Under the pieces are notes generated by a model. The model saw only the letters and a list, made by a program, of their open reading frames with translations. It ran no database searches and was not told where the DNA came from. Positions 30,969-39,609 of a DNA stretch of 64,000 bases are shown piece by piece (the first letter of the stretch is position 1; each line of letters opens with the position of its first letter). The stretch covers positions 124,001 to 188,000 of the forward strand of contig NZ_QGGZ01000003.1 in assembly GCF_003148825.1 (NCBI RefSeq), written 5' to 3'. Source of the stretch: Streptomyces sp. CG 926 (lineage in GTDB: Bacteria; Actinomycetota; Actinomycetes; Streptomycetales; Streptomycetaceae). The position numbers and the translations under genes are program-made.

Positions 30969-31163
30969 TCAGTCCCAGTTGAGGTTCGCGTTGTGGGCCG
31001 GAGCGAAATCCCAGTTGAGATTCGACGGGTGGACCCGCTCCGCCACCGCCGTTTCCCCGGCGGTCACGGCCGATGCGGTGGCGGCCGGAGAAACGGCGCC
31101 GACGCCGGCGGCGAGACAAAGGCAAGCTGCCGCGGCACGCCAAAAGGAAAGGGAAGAAGACAT
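30969..31163 (-). CDS. Small secreted peptide, 64 aa, ending NANLNWD (module 2)
   Basis: Starts at ATG 31163. Residues 1-32 look like a Sec signal peptide (FWRAAAACLCLAAGVGAVSP, then ATASA before VTAGE). The mature part ends SNLNWDFAPAHNANLNWD, a short sequence in which NLNWD occurs twice, the second at the very C-terminus. Tryptophan is penultimate, as in the MGWQ end of the peptide at 1300-1464. It is divergent from the second TrmB-like/LuxR regulator and heads an apparent operon with a 91-residue protein and the HprK-like protein. An exported signal or RiPP-like role is inference. Confidence 0.68.
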   Translation of the reverse strand: MSSSLSFWRAAAACLCLAAGVGAVSPAATASAVTAGETAVAERVHPSNLNWDFAPAHNANLNWD

Positions 31164-31578
31164 GGTGGTACCCCGTTGGTTGTAGCGAAGTGTCTGCACG
31201 CCAGGCGCTGGAATCGAGGCCTGTGGTCCGCGTGGTCGGCGGGCATTGCCCCTCCGATGATCACAAGTCTGCGTGAGTTGTTTTGCAACGGGAAGGGGGT
31301 GGGCCTGGCAGCAAAAGCCGGGTGGCACCTCAGTGCCAAATCAGAATCCTTGAACCTTGAATCAGCGATTCATTCCGCCCCGCGCGACCCCCTACAGAAC
31401 CACCCGATCAAACTGTCCCTTTGGTCACATATTGTCACGATCAAGCACTTCCTTTGCCCGTAAAAGCACAACTTCTTGGCCTACGGTTTGCTTGATCATG
31501 GTTGGTGCATTGCGAAGGGTAGGAATGATGACGCGGGCGGTGACTTCAGGCCAATGCAAGGGGGGGGTAGGGCGAGCC
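31164..31578. promoter_or_regulatory. Divergent promoter region of module 2, relatively AT-rich
   Basis: This 415-base stretch has no supported gene. It is clearly richer in A/T than its surroundings. It contains the inverted repeat TGGCAC-CTCA-GTGCCA (31323-31338) and a wider pair, GATCAAGC (31439-31446) and GCTTGATC (31490-31497). These are candidate operators for the adjacent regulator. An in-frame upward extension of the regulator into this region is possible but lacks a good ribosome site. Confidence 0.42.
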
Positions 31579-32556
31579 ATGCTCGAGGTGTTGGGGCTTG
31601 ACATGCGTACGGAGGCGATCTACCGCCTCATGCTGACCAATCACCGCTGGGGTGTGGCCGAGCTCGCCGAGCAAGTGGGGCTGTCGGAAGCCGAGTTGCG
31701 TACATCTCTCGACCACCTGGCCGAGCTGAAGCTCCTGACCCACTCGGCCGTCCCCGGCGAAATGGTGCCGCTGGACCCGAAGGTCGGCCTGCAGACCCTC
31801 CTCCAGCGGCAGCGCTTCGAACTGCAGCGACAGCAGGAGGAGTTCGAGCGGTGCCAGGCCGCCATCACCTGCGTCCTGGACGAGTACGCCGATCTGTACG
31901 CCGGCCGCCAACAGCACGCCGAGCACCTCATCGGCGTCGAGGCCGTGCAGGAGCGCATCAAGGACCTGGCCCGCGAGGCCACTTCGGAGTGCCTGACCTT
32001 CAACCCCGGTGGCGCACAGTCCGCGTTGAGCCTGGAGGCCAGCAAGCCGCTGGACCGCGATGTCATGTCACGTGGCGTCATGATGCGGACCGTGTATCTC
32101 GACAGCGTGCGCAACGACTCCGTGACGGCGGAGTACGCACGGTGGCTGACCGAATGCGGCGGCCAGGTGCGAACCGTCCCGGCCCTGCCGCTACGGATGC
32201 TGCTGATCGACCGTCGCGTGGCCCTGGTCCCGGTCGACCCCGGAAACTCCCGCAAGGGCGCGGTCCAGCTCAGCGGAATCGGCGCCGTCGCCGGCCTGGT
32301 CGCGCTCTTCGAACAGGTGTGGGCCGGCGCCGCCCCCCTCGGAGCCAGCCCCGAACGCGACGAACAGGGCCTGAGCCGGCAGGAGCAGGAACTCCTGCGT
32401 CTCCTGGCCGAGGGACTCACCGACGCCGCCGCGAGCGTGAAGCTCGGCCTCTCCCTGCGCACGGTCCGCCGCATGATGGCCGACCTGATGGAGCGCCTGG
32501 ACGCCCGCAGCCGCTTCGCCGCCGGCCTCCGCTCGGCCGAACGCGGCTGGCTCTGA
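31579..32556 (+). CDS. TrmB-like/LuxR-type regulator (module 2), paralogue of 1639-2646
   Basis: A 325-residue protein from ATG 31579. It is placed after a G-rich ribosome site (AAGGGGGGGG) and begins LEVLGLDMRTEAIYRLML, exactly like LDVLGLDGPTEAVYRAML in the first regulator. The middle shares FNPGGAQ and TVYLDSVRND. The C-terminal LuxR helix-turn-helix reads QELLRLLAEGLTDAAASVKLGLSLRTVRRMMADLMERLDARSRF. The frame is open further upstream to 31357, but the extra residues have no counterpart in the paralogue. It is divergent from the secreted peptide gene. Confidence 0.83.
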   Translation: MLEVLGLDMRTEAIYRLMLTNHRWGVAELAEQVGLSEAELRTSLDHLAELKLLTHSAVPGEMVPLDPKVGLQTLLQRQRFELQRQQEEFERCQAAITCVLDEYADLYAGRQQHAEHLIGVEAVQERIKDLAREATSECLTFNPGGAQSALSLEASKPLDRDVMSRGVMMRTVYLDSVRNDSVTAEYARWLTECGGQVRTVPALPLRMLLIDRRVALVPVDPGNSRKGAVQLSGIGAVAGLVALFEQVWAGAAPLGASPERDEQGLSRQEQELLRLLAEGLTDAAASVKLGLSLRTVRRMMADLMERLDARSRFAAGLRSAERGWL

Positions 32557-32686
32557 CGCCGCCCCGGGGCGCCCGCAGCCACCCACGCCGGACCAGGACC
32601 TCGTCGAGGCACCTCAGCCGCGACGAGACCGCCGTCCACGTGCACCTCGAGCCGCACCGGCACCCCACTCCTCGGTGCCCGGACAG

Positions 32687-32719
32687 GACGGCCTCACGAC
32701 GGCCTCACGACGGCCTCAC
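32687..32719. repeat. Three tandem copies of an 11-bp unit
   Basis: GACGGCCTCAC occurs three times in a row downstream of regulator 2, in a 250-base gap (32557-32810) without a supported gene. There is no sign of function; slippage is the likely origin. Confidence 0.6.
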
Positions 32720-32772
32720 ACGAGGGCGCGAAGATCGTCGCGCACCGTCCCCGCCTCGCCGGGGCATAAGAA

Positions 32773-32807
32773 AAACCCCAGGTCACGGCGAGTGAGTCCT
32801 GGGGTTT
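32773..32807 (-). terminator. Rho-independent terminator of the tRNA-Thr gene
   Basis: Read on the minus strand, AAACCCCAGG and CCTGGGGTTT form a ten-base stem around a 15-base loop, followed by a T-rich tail (TTTTTCTT). It starts a few bases after the tRNA 3' end. Confidence 0.8.
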
Positions 32808-32813
32808 CTCTGG

Positions 32814-32887
32814 AGCCGCCTTCGGGATTCGAACCCGAGACCTACGCATTACGAGTGCGTTGCTCTGGCCAACTGAGCTAAGGCGGC
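32814..32887 (-). tRNA. tRNA-Thr (anticodon CGU)
   Basis: The minus strand folds as a complete cloverleaf. The acceptor is GCCGCCT pairing with AGGCGGC. The D arm contains TAGCTCAGTTGG. The anticodon stem ACGCA/TGCGT encloses the loop CTCGTAA with anticodon CGT, reading ACG threonine codons. The T arm has GGTTCGAATCC. The discriminator base is T, and CCA is encoded directly after it at 32811-32813. It marks the border between the accessory left half and conserved genes to the right; tRNA genes are common integration points. Confidence 0.96.
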
Positions 32888-33040
32888 ACCGCTGGTCAGA
32901 CAAGTATTCCCTCGAAGAGGGGCGCTCATCAGCAGCGGCGCCAAGTCTACAGGGTGTGGACGGGTGCCCCGAACCAGGTTTCGCGGGGGCGGGACACAGG
33001 CCACTTTTCGGGGCTTTCCCGGCCTACCGGGGCGGTGGTC

Positions 33041-34609
33041 TCAGCACTTCTTGCCGTCCTGCGGGGGCTTGCCCTCCAGCAGGTAGCGGTTGATCGCGGT
33101 GTCGATGCACTCGCTGCCGCGGCCGTATGCCGTGTGCCCGTCGCCGTCGTAGGTGAGGAGCGTGCCCGACTCGAGCTGGCCGGCCAGCGCCTGGGCCCAC
33201 TTGTACGGGGTCGCCGGGTCCCGGGTCGTGCCCACCACCACGATCGGCGCCGCGCCCTTCGCGGTCAGCTCCCTCGCCTTGCCCGTGGCCTTCACCGGCC
33301 AGTACGTGCAGTTCAGCGCGGCCCAGGCCAGACCCGCGCCGAAGACCGGGGAGGCCTTCTCGAAGGACGGCAGGGCGCGGTCCACCGCCTCGGGGCCGCT
33401 GAAGGCCGCGGGCTGGTCGATGCAGTTGACGGCGGCGTTCGCGGACATCAGGTTCGCGTACGTGCCGTCCGCCTCACGCTCGTAGTAGCTGTCGGACAGG
33501 CTCAGCAGCCCCGATCCGTCGCCGTTCATCGCCGAGCTGAGCGCCTCGCGCAGCTGCGGCCAGGCGGCCTCGTCGTAGAGCGCCGCGATCACCCCGGTCG
33601 CCGCCAGGGCCTCCCCCAGCGGACGGTTCGGGTCGCCGGTGGCGACGGGCTGCGCGTCGAGCTTGCGGAACAACTCCTTCAGGCGGTCCGCCACCGCGTC
33701 CGGGTCGCCCTTGCCCAGCGGGCAGTCGGGCTGCTTGGCGCAGTCCTTGGCGAAGGAGGTGAAGGCCGTCTCGAAGCCCTCCGTCTGGTCCCGGTTCATT
33801 TCGAGCGCGGGCCGACTGGGGTCCATCGCCCCGTCCAGGACCAGCCGGCCGACCCGGTCCGGGAAGAGGTCCGCGTAGGTGGCGCCCAGCATGGTGCCGT
33901 ACGAGGCCCCGACGTAGTGGAGCTTCTCGTCACCGAGCACCCCACGCAGCAGGTCCATGTCCCGGGCCGCGTCGACGGTGGAGACGTGCGGCAGGACCCG
34001 CCCCGACTTCGCCTCACAGGCCTGCGCGAACTCCTTGAAGGCGGCCACCAGCTTCGCCTTCTCGGCCGGGTCGTCCGGCGTCTGGTCCACCTGCGTGTAC
34101 TTGTCCATGGCCGGGCCGCCGAGGCACTCGACGGGGCTGCTGCGTTCCACGCCGCGCGGGTCGAAGGACACCATGTCGTACCGGGCCCGCACGGCCGCGG
34201 GATAGCCGATGCCCGCGTACGCCTGGAGGTAGCCGATGCCGGAGCCGCCGGGACCGCCCGGGTTGACCACCAGCGAGCCGAGGCGCTTGCCGGGCCCGGT
34301 GGCCGTGCGGCGCGACACCGCGATCTCGACGTCCTGGCCGGAGCCGGGGTTCGCGTAGTCCAGCGGGGCCTTCATGGTGGAGCACTGGAAGCCGGGGACA
34401 CCGCAGTCGCGCCAGGTCAGCTTCTGCGCGTAGTACGGGCGCAGCGCGGCGGCGTCCGGCGACGGCTGAGCCGAGGACGCGCCGGACTCCGATGGGGACA
34501 GCGCGGCGGCCCCCGGGTCCCCCAGCCCGCCCGAGGTGCACCCGGAGAGCAGCAACCCGGCGGCTGCGATCACGGTTCCGGTCGTACGCAGCAGGCGACT
34601 GGTGTCCAT
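33041..34609 (-). CDS. Secreted S33-family aminopeptidase (tripeptidyl aminopeptidase-like lipoprotein)
   Basis: A 522-residue protein with a lipoprotein signal at residues 1-24 (IAAAGLLLSGC lipobox). The alpha/beta hydrolase part has the oxyanion region NPGGPGGSGIGYLQ, nucleophile elbow VGASYGTMLG, Asp in GTTRDPATPY and His in DGDGHTAYG. The C-terminal cysteines match the Streptomyces SlpD/TAP group that removes N-terminal tri- or dipeptides outside the cell. Length is usual. It stands alone after the tRNA, on the same strand as holB. Confidence 0.92.
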   Translation of the reverse strand: MDTSRLLRTTGTVIAAAGLLLSGCTSGGLGDPGAAALSPSESGASSAQPSPDAAALRPYYAQKLTWRDCGVPGFQCSTMKAPLDYANPGSGQDVEIAVSRRTATGPGKRLGSLVVNPGGPGGSGIGYLQAYAGIGYPAAVRARYDMVSFDPRGVERSSPVECLGGPAMDKYTQVDQTPDDPAEKAKLVAAFKEFAQACEAKSGRVLPHVSTVDAARDMDLLRGVLGDEKLHYVGASYGTMLGATYADLFPDRVGRLVLDGAMDPSRPALEMNRDQTEGFETAFTSFAKDCAKQPDCPLGKGDPDAVADRLKELFRKLDAQPVATGDPNRPLGEALAATGVIAALYDEAAWPQLREALSSAMNGDGSGLLSLSDSYYEREADGTYANLMSANAAVNCIDQPAAFSGPEAVDRALPSFEKASPVFGAGLAWAALNCTYWPVKATGKARELTAKGAAPIVVVGTTRDPATPYKWAQALAGQLESGTLLTYDGDGHTAYGRGSECIDTAINRYLLEGKPPQDGKKC

Positions 34610-34793
34610 CCTCGGAGCGTACGTCCTGCCGGGGGCGATGAGCAGGCGTACCGGGGCCGGACGGCCGCACGCCTTCCGTGCCCCGCACCGGGCGTGGCCC
34701 GGACCGGGCGCTGCCCGGCCCCGACGGCCGATTCGCCCGCACGGGTGAGCCGGTCAACCGGGTGTGGACCGCCGCCCGGCGGACCGGCCGCGG

Positions 34794-36005
34794 TCAGCCC
34801 GCGCGCAGGGCCATCGTCATCGCCTCGACGGCGAGGAGCGGGGCGACGTTGCGGTCGAGGGAGTCCCGGCAGGCGATGATCGCCTCGATCCGGCGCAGGG
34901 TCCGCTCAGGGCCCGAGGCGCGGGCGATCCGGTCCAGGTCGTGCCGTATCTCCTCGTTGGCGATGGCCACGGACGAGCCCAGCTGCAGGGCCAGGACGTC
35001 GCGGTAGAAGCCGGTGAGGTCGGTCAGGGCCACTTCGAGGGTGTCGCGCTGGGTGCGGGTGCGCCGGCGCTTCTGCCGGTCCTCCAGCTCCTTCATCACG
35101 CCCGCCGTGCCGCGCGGCATCCGGCTGCCGGCGCCCGCTCCGGCGCCGAGCGCGGCCCTCAGCTCCTCGGTCTCCTTGGTGTCGACCTCGTCGGCGACCT
35201 GCTTCGCGTCCTCCGCGGCGGCGTCGACCAGCTCCTGCGCGGCTTTGAGGCAGGCGCCGATGTCGTCCACCCGAAGCGGGAGCTTCAGGACCGTCGCCCG
35301 GCGCTCCCGGGCCGCCTCGTCGGTGGCCAGCCGACGGGCTCGGTCGACGTGCCCCTGGGTGACCCTGGCGGCGGTCAGGGCCACCGTCGGCTCGATGCCG
35401 TCGCGCCGCACCAGCATGTCGGCGACGGCCGCGATCGAGGGGGTGTTGAGGTTGAGGTGGCGACAGCGCGAGCGGATGGTGGGCAGCACGTCCTCGACGG
35501 AGGGCGAGCAGAGCAGCCAGACCGTACGGGGCGCGGGCTCCTCCACGGCCTTGAGGACCGCGTTGGCGGACTTCTCGTTCAGCCGCTCGGCGTCCTCGAC
35601 CAGGATGATCTGCCAGCGGCCCGTCGCCGGGGACGTGTAGGACTTGCGGACGGTGTCGCGCATGTCGGCGACGAGGATCTGGCTGCCGACCGCGACGACG
35701 GTGGAGACGTCCGCGTGCGTACCGACCATCGTGGTGTGGCAGCCGTCGCAGAACCCGCACCCGGGCTCCCCGCCGAGCGCCCGGTCGGGACTGGTGCACT
35801 GCAGGGCGGCGGCGAAGGCCCGGGCGGCGGTGGTCCGCCCGGATCCGGGCGGACCGGTGAACAGCCAGGCGTGGGTCATCTTGGACGTCTCGGGCGGCGC
35901 GGTCCCGGCCGTGGTGGCCGTGACCAGCGCGTCGGCGTCACGGGCGGCGGCCGCCAGCTGCGCCTGGATCCGCTCCTGTCCCACCAGGTCGTCCCATACG
36001 GGCAT
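34794..36005 (-). CDS. holB: DNA polymerase III subunit delta'
   Basis: A 403-residue clamp-loader subunit. The start at ATG 36005 fits AAAGGTGG nine bases upstream and the conserved N-terminus MPVWDDLVGQE. The nucleotide loop is GPPGSGRTTAARAF, with Arg where active ATPases have Lys, as expected for the non-hydrolysing delta' subunit. A zinc-binding module with CGFCDGC follows. Later motifs include the VEDAERLNEKSANAVLKAVEEP stretch. The protein helps load the sliding clamp at the replication fork. The thymidylate kinase gene lies directly upstream, as in other Streptomyces. Confidence 0.95.
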   Translation of the reverse strand: MPVWDDLVGQERIQAQLAAAARDADALVTATTAGTAPPETSKMTHAWLFTGPPGSGRTTAARAFAAALQCTSPDRALGGEPGCGFCDGCHTTMVGTHADVSTVVAVGSQILVADMRDTVRKSYTSPATGRWQIILVEDAERLNEKSANAVLKAVEEPAPRTVWLLCSPSVEDVLPTIRSRCRHLNLNTPSIAAVADMLVRRDGIEPTVALTAARVTQGHVDRARRLATDEAARERRATVLKLPLRVDDIGACLKAAQELVDAAAEDAKQVADEVDTKETEELRAALGAGAGAGSRMPRGTAGVMKELEDRQKRRRTRTQRDTLEVALTDLTGFYRDVLALQLGSSVAIANEEIRHDLDRIARASGPERTLRRIEAIIACRDSLDRNVAPLLAVEAMTMALRAG

Positions 36006-36077
36006 CCCGCCCACCACCTTTCACTCTCCGTGCACCCATTGTGGCGGGCGCCACCGACATTCCCGTCCCCGCCGAGA

Positions 36078-39000
36078 TCAGCGGCGGCGGCGCGGTCCGC
36101 GTTCGCCCTCGTCGCCGTCCTCGTCGTCGTGGCGGCGGCCCAGCAGTTCGTCCGCCAGCGTCGGCAGGTCGTCCAGCGGGGTCTCCTCGGCCCACTCCGG
36201 GCGCGGCCGACGCGGCCGGCCCTCGCCGTCGACGACGGGAAGCTCCCGCGTCCGGTCGTTGCCGGAGTCCCGGAAGATGCCCGAGGGCACCCGGTCGGTC
36301 GGATTCTCCTCGGGGCGCTGGGCCGTCGGCCGCGTGGCGGACCGGGACCGCCCGGTACCGCCGTCCTGCTGGGACTGCGGCGCCTGCGGGGACTGCGGTG
36401 CCTGGGGGGCGGCCGGGCGTACCGGCGGCAGCACCGCCGTCTCGTCGACCGGGCGTACGGGCGGCAGCACCGCGGTCTCGTCCGTCGCGCGAACCGGCGG
36501 CAGCACCGCGGTCTCCGCGGCGGAGGCCGGGTCGACCTTGGGCACCGGGACGGTCTGGGTGACGTCGTCCGGCTGGACGACCCGCTTGACCGGCTTGGCC
36601 TCCGAAGCCGCCGGGGCGACCGGCGCCACCGGGGTCTCCACCGTCACCGCGTCGTCCGGATGCGGCTCCGGCTCCGGCTTCTTGGTCATACCGATCTTGG
36701 GCGCCGCAGACGTAGCGGCAGGTGCGGGCGCGGGAGCGGGAGCCGGCGGCGCGACCGCAGCGGCCTCCGCGGCCGCCACGGCGGCAGCGGCCGCCGCCTT
36801 CGCCGCCGCCTCGGCCGCCACCAGCCGGCGGGCCTCCTCGGCCTTCAGCAGGGCCTCCTCGGCGCGCCGCTGCTTCTCCAGCCGGCGCTCCTCGGCCTCG
36901 GCCCGCAGCCGGGCCTCCTCCTCGGCCTGCCGGCGCAGCCGCTCGGCCTCCGCCGCGCGGGCCTTCTCCTCGGCCTCCGCGCGCAGCCGCTCGGCCTCGG
37001 CCCGGGCGCGGGCCTCCTCCTCGGCGCGCAGCCGTGCTTCCTCCGCCTGGCGGGCGGCCTCCGCCTCGGCCCTGATCCGCGCCTCCTCGGCCTCGCGGGC
37101 CAGCCGTGCCTCCTCCTCGGCACGCAGCCGCGCTTCCTCCGCCTTGCGTGCCGCCTCTTCCTCGGCTTTGCGCCGTGCCTCCTCCTCGGCGAGGCGTCGC
37201 GCCTCCGCCTGGGCGGCGACCTCGGCCTCCGAGAGCGGCAGCATCCGGTCCAGGCGGTGCCGTACGACGGTGGTCACCGACCCCGGGTCCTGGCCCGCGT
37301 CGACCACGAGGTAGCGGCCGGGGTCGGCCGCGGCGAGGGTCAGGAACCCGGACCGCACCCGCTGGTGGAACTCCGCCGGCTCCGACTCCAGCCGGTCCGG
37401 AGCCTCCGTGAACCGCTCGCGCGCCGCCTCCGGCGATACGTCGAGCAGCACGGTCAGGTTCGGGACGAGCCCGTCGGTGGCCCAGCGCGAGATCCTGGCG
37501 ATCTCCGTCGGGGAGAGGTCACGGCCGGCGCCCTGGTAGGCCACCGAGGAGTCGATGTAGCGGTCCGAGATGACGACCGCGCCACGCTCCAGGGCCGGGC
37601 GCACCACCGTGTCCACGTGTTCCGCCCGGTCGGCGGCGTACAGGAGGGCCTCGGCGCGGTTCGACAGACCGGCCGAGGAGATGTCGAGCAGGATCGAGCG
37701 GAGCCGCTTGCCGACGGGGGTCGCGCCGGGCTCCCGGGTCACCACGACCTCGTGGCCCTTGCCCCGTATCCAGTCGGCCAGCGCCTGGACCTGGGTGGAC
37801 TTGCCGGCTCCGTCGCCGCCCTCCAGGGCGATGAAGAACCCGGTGGCGGACGCCGCCTGTACGGGCTCCCCGCCGCGCAGCGCCTCGCGCAGGTCCCGCC
37901 GCAGGGGGACGCCCCGGCGGTCGTCGGCCTTCGTCAGCACGACCACGGCGACCGGCAGCAGCAGGGCGCCGACCAGCATCAGGGTGAACGCGGCACCGCC
38001 GTGCGCGAAGACGACCTCGGCACCGGTCAGCCGGTGCGGGCCGATCGCCGCGGCCAGCACGGGCGCGGCGACGGCGCCGAGCGCCACGGCCACCCGGACG
38101 GCCGCCTGGAGGTGCTCGGTGATCCGCGCCCGCCGGAACTCCTCGGTCTCCTGGTCCAGCAGGGTGTGGCCGGTGTTGGCCGCGACGCCCGCGGCGATGC
38201 CGGCGAGCAGCGAGAGGAACAGCACGGTCGCCATGTCCGGGACGAGCCCGGTCAGCAGCAGCGCGAGCCCGGTGACCGCTATGGCGAGGGCCATCAGCCG
38301 GCGGCGGGACAGGGCGGGCAGCACCTTGCCGGCCTGGGTGGCGCGGATGCCCACGGCGGTGCCGCCGACCAGCGCGAGGACGAACAGCGCGAAGGCGGCC
38401 GGGCCACCGCCCAGGTCGAAGGCGTGCAGGACGGACACGGACACGGCGCAGGACACCGCTCCGGCGACCGCGGCGCAGCTCAGGACGAGGAGGGGGATGG
38501 CGCCCGTACGGCCCTTGTCGGGTCGGTCGCCCGCCTTGGGGGTGCGCAGGCCCTCCAGCGGCGAACGCGGACGCGGGGTCGTCCCGCCCGGCAGCACCAG
38601 CGGCAGCAGCAGCGAGACCGAGGCCGCGAAGAGGCCGGAGGCCACGTACGAGCCGAGGGCGGCCTGGTTCGCGGCGAACCAGTCGATGCCGAGGCCGAGC
38701 GCCTTGCCGACCAGGGTCGCGGCGAGCAGCGCGGCCGCGGCGATCGGGAGCGCCGCGAAGGAGGTCCGCAGGGTCAGCCGCCGCAGCGCGTCCAGGTGGT
38801 CCGGGAGCGGCCGTACGGTCGCCCCCTCCGGCGGCGGCGCGGGCAGCAGGGCGGGCGCCGCGCTCTCCTTGGCCAGGGTCCACAGCCGCTCGGCGGCGCC
38901 GGAGACGAAGACGGTGGCCAGCAGCGCGGTCAGCGCGTGGGCCGGGATCCAGTCGAGCCACAGCGGGGCGACGACGAAGAGCCCGAGGCGGACCCCGTCG

Positions 39001-39380
39001 GCCCCGATCATGGTCCAGCGGCGGTCCAACTTGCCGCCGGCGCCCAGCAGCCCGGCCAGCGGGCCGAGGAGGACCGCGCCGAAGAGCAGGGTGGCGAGGA
39101 TCCGGACCCCGAAGACGGTGGCGACGGCGAGGGCAGCGCCGCGGGATCCGCCGCCGAAGGCCCCTTCCGAGGCCACGGCCTGCAGGGCCAGCAGCACCAG
39201 CACCAGCAGGGCCAGGGCATCGCCGATGCCGCTCACCAACTGGGCGCTCCACAGCCGGCGCAGCCTGGGAGTGCGCAGCAGTGCGCGCACCGCACGCTCG
39301 CGGGAATCCGCGGCTAGGGCTTCGTCGTAAGTGGGGTTCCCCGGGGCGGTCACGACCGCCGGCTGCTCGGCTCGCGTCAT
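36078..39380 (-). CDS. tmk: Thymidylate kinase fused to an N-terminal membrane domain and a long coiled-coil tail
   Basis: An 1100-residue, three-part protein. Residues 40-490 form a 10-12-helix MFS-like membrane domain. Residues 505-715 are a complete dTMP kinase: P-loop FIALEGGDGAGKST, DRYIDSSVAYQG and the DR motif before it, VTREPGATPVGK. Residues 715-880 are an Ala/Glu/Arg coiled coil (repeated EEARLRAEE). The last 220 residues are a Pro-rich acidic tail that contains ETAVLPPVR three times. The kinase makes dTDP for DNA synthesis. From memory, Streptomyces tmk proteins share this fusion; the purpose of tethering the kinase is unknown. ATG 39380 is the only start preceding the membrane part. 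Confidence 0.93.
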   Translation of the reverse strand: MTRAEQPAVVTAPGNPTYDEALAADSRERAVRALLRTPRLRRLWSAQLVSGIGDALALLVLVLLALQAVASEGAFGGGSRGAALAVATVFGVRILATLLFGAVLLGPLAGLLGAGGKLDRRWTMIGADGVRLGLFVVAPLWLDWIPAHALTALLATVFVSGAAERLWTLAKESAAPALLPAPPPEGATVRPLPDHLDALRRLTLRTSFAALPIAAAALLAATLVGKALGLGIDWFAANQAALGSYVASGLFAASVSLLLPLVLPGGTTPRPRSPLEGLRTPKAGDRPDKGRTGAIPLLVLSCAAVAGAVSCAVSVSVLHAFDLGGGPAAFALFVLALVGGTAVGIRATQAGKVLPALSRRRLMALAIAVTGLALLLTGLVPDMATVLFLSLLAGIAAGVAANTGHTLLDQETEEFRRARITEHLQAAVRVAVALGAVAAPVLAAAIGPHRLTGAEVVFAHGGAAFTLMLVGALLLPVAVVVLTKADDRRGVPLRRDLREALRGGEPVQAASATGFFIALEGGDGAGKSTQVQALADWIRGKGHEVVVTREPGATPVGKRLRSILLDISSAGLSNRAEALLYAADRAEHVDTVVRPALERGAVVISDRYIDSSVAYQGAGRDLSPTEIARISRWATDGLVPNLTVLLDVSPEAARERFTEAPDRLESEPAEFHQRVRSGFLTLAAADPGRYLVVDAGQDPGSVTTVVRHRLDRMLPLSEAEVAAQAEARRLAEEEARRKAEEEAARKAEEARLRAEEEARLAREAEEARIRAEAEAARQAEEARLRAEEEARARAEAERLRAEAEEKARAAEAERLRRQAEEEARLRAEAEERRLEKQRRAEEALLKAEEARRLVAAEAAAKAAAAAAVAAAEAAAVAPPAPAPAPAPAATSAAPKIGMTKKPEPEPHPDDAVTVETPVAPVAPAASEAKPVKRVVQPDDVTQTVPVPKVDPASAAETAVLPPVRATDETAVLPPVRPVDETAVLPPVRPAAPQAPQSPQAPQSQQDGGTGRSRSATRPTAQRPEENPTDRVPSGIFRDSGNDRTRELPVVDGEGRPRRPRPEWAEETPLDDLPTLADELLGRRHDDEDGDEGERGPRRRR

Positions 39381-39489
39381 CCGCCCAGCCTATCCGCTGC
39401 GCTCGGCGGCTGCGGAGGCCTGTGGACGGGGCAGTGTGTGACCCCGGACCCACCTTCCGGGAAGCGGCCCGACGCCGGTGCGAGGCTCT

Positions 39490-39552
39490 GCCCCGAACCC
39501 CGAACCCCGAACCCCGAACCACGCCCCCGAACCACGCCCCCGAACCACGCGC
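39490..39552. repeat. Short tandem repeats (CCCCGAA / CCCCCGAACCACG) in the tmk-topA gap
   Basis: CCCCGAA is repeated four times, followed by about three copies of a 13-base unit close to CCCCCGAACCACG. They fill part of the 229-base gap 39381-39609 between topA and tmk. No gene or hairpin is evident there; slippage is the likely origin. Confidence 0.55.
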
Positions 39553-39609
39553 CTCGAACGCCGACGGGGCTGGAGTCGCCGTGTGGCTCCTCCGGCCCCG
39601 CCAGGGGTG

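Noticed and set aside
31357..31578. N-terminal extension of regulator 2
   Set aside because: The 74 extra residues have no counterpart in the paralogue at 1639 and lie in AT-rich promoter-like DNA; the G-rich ribosome site precedes ATG 31579.
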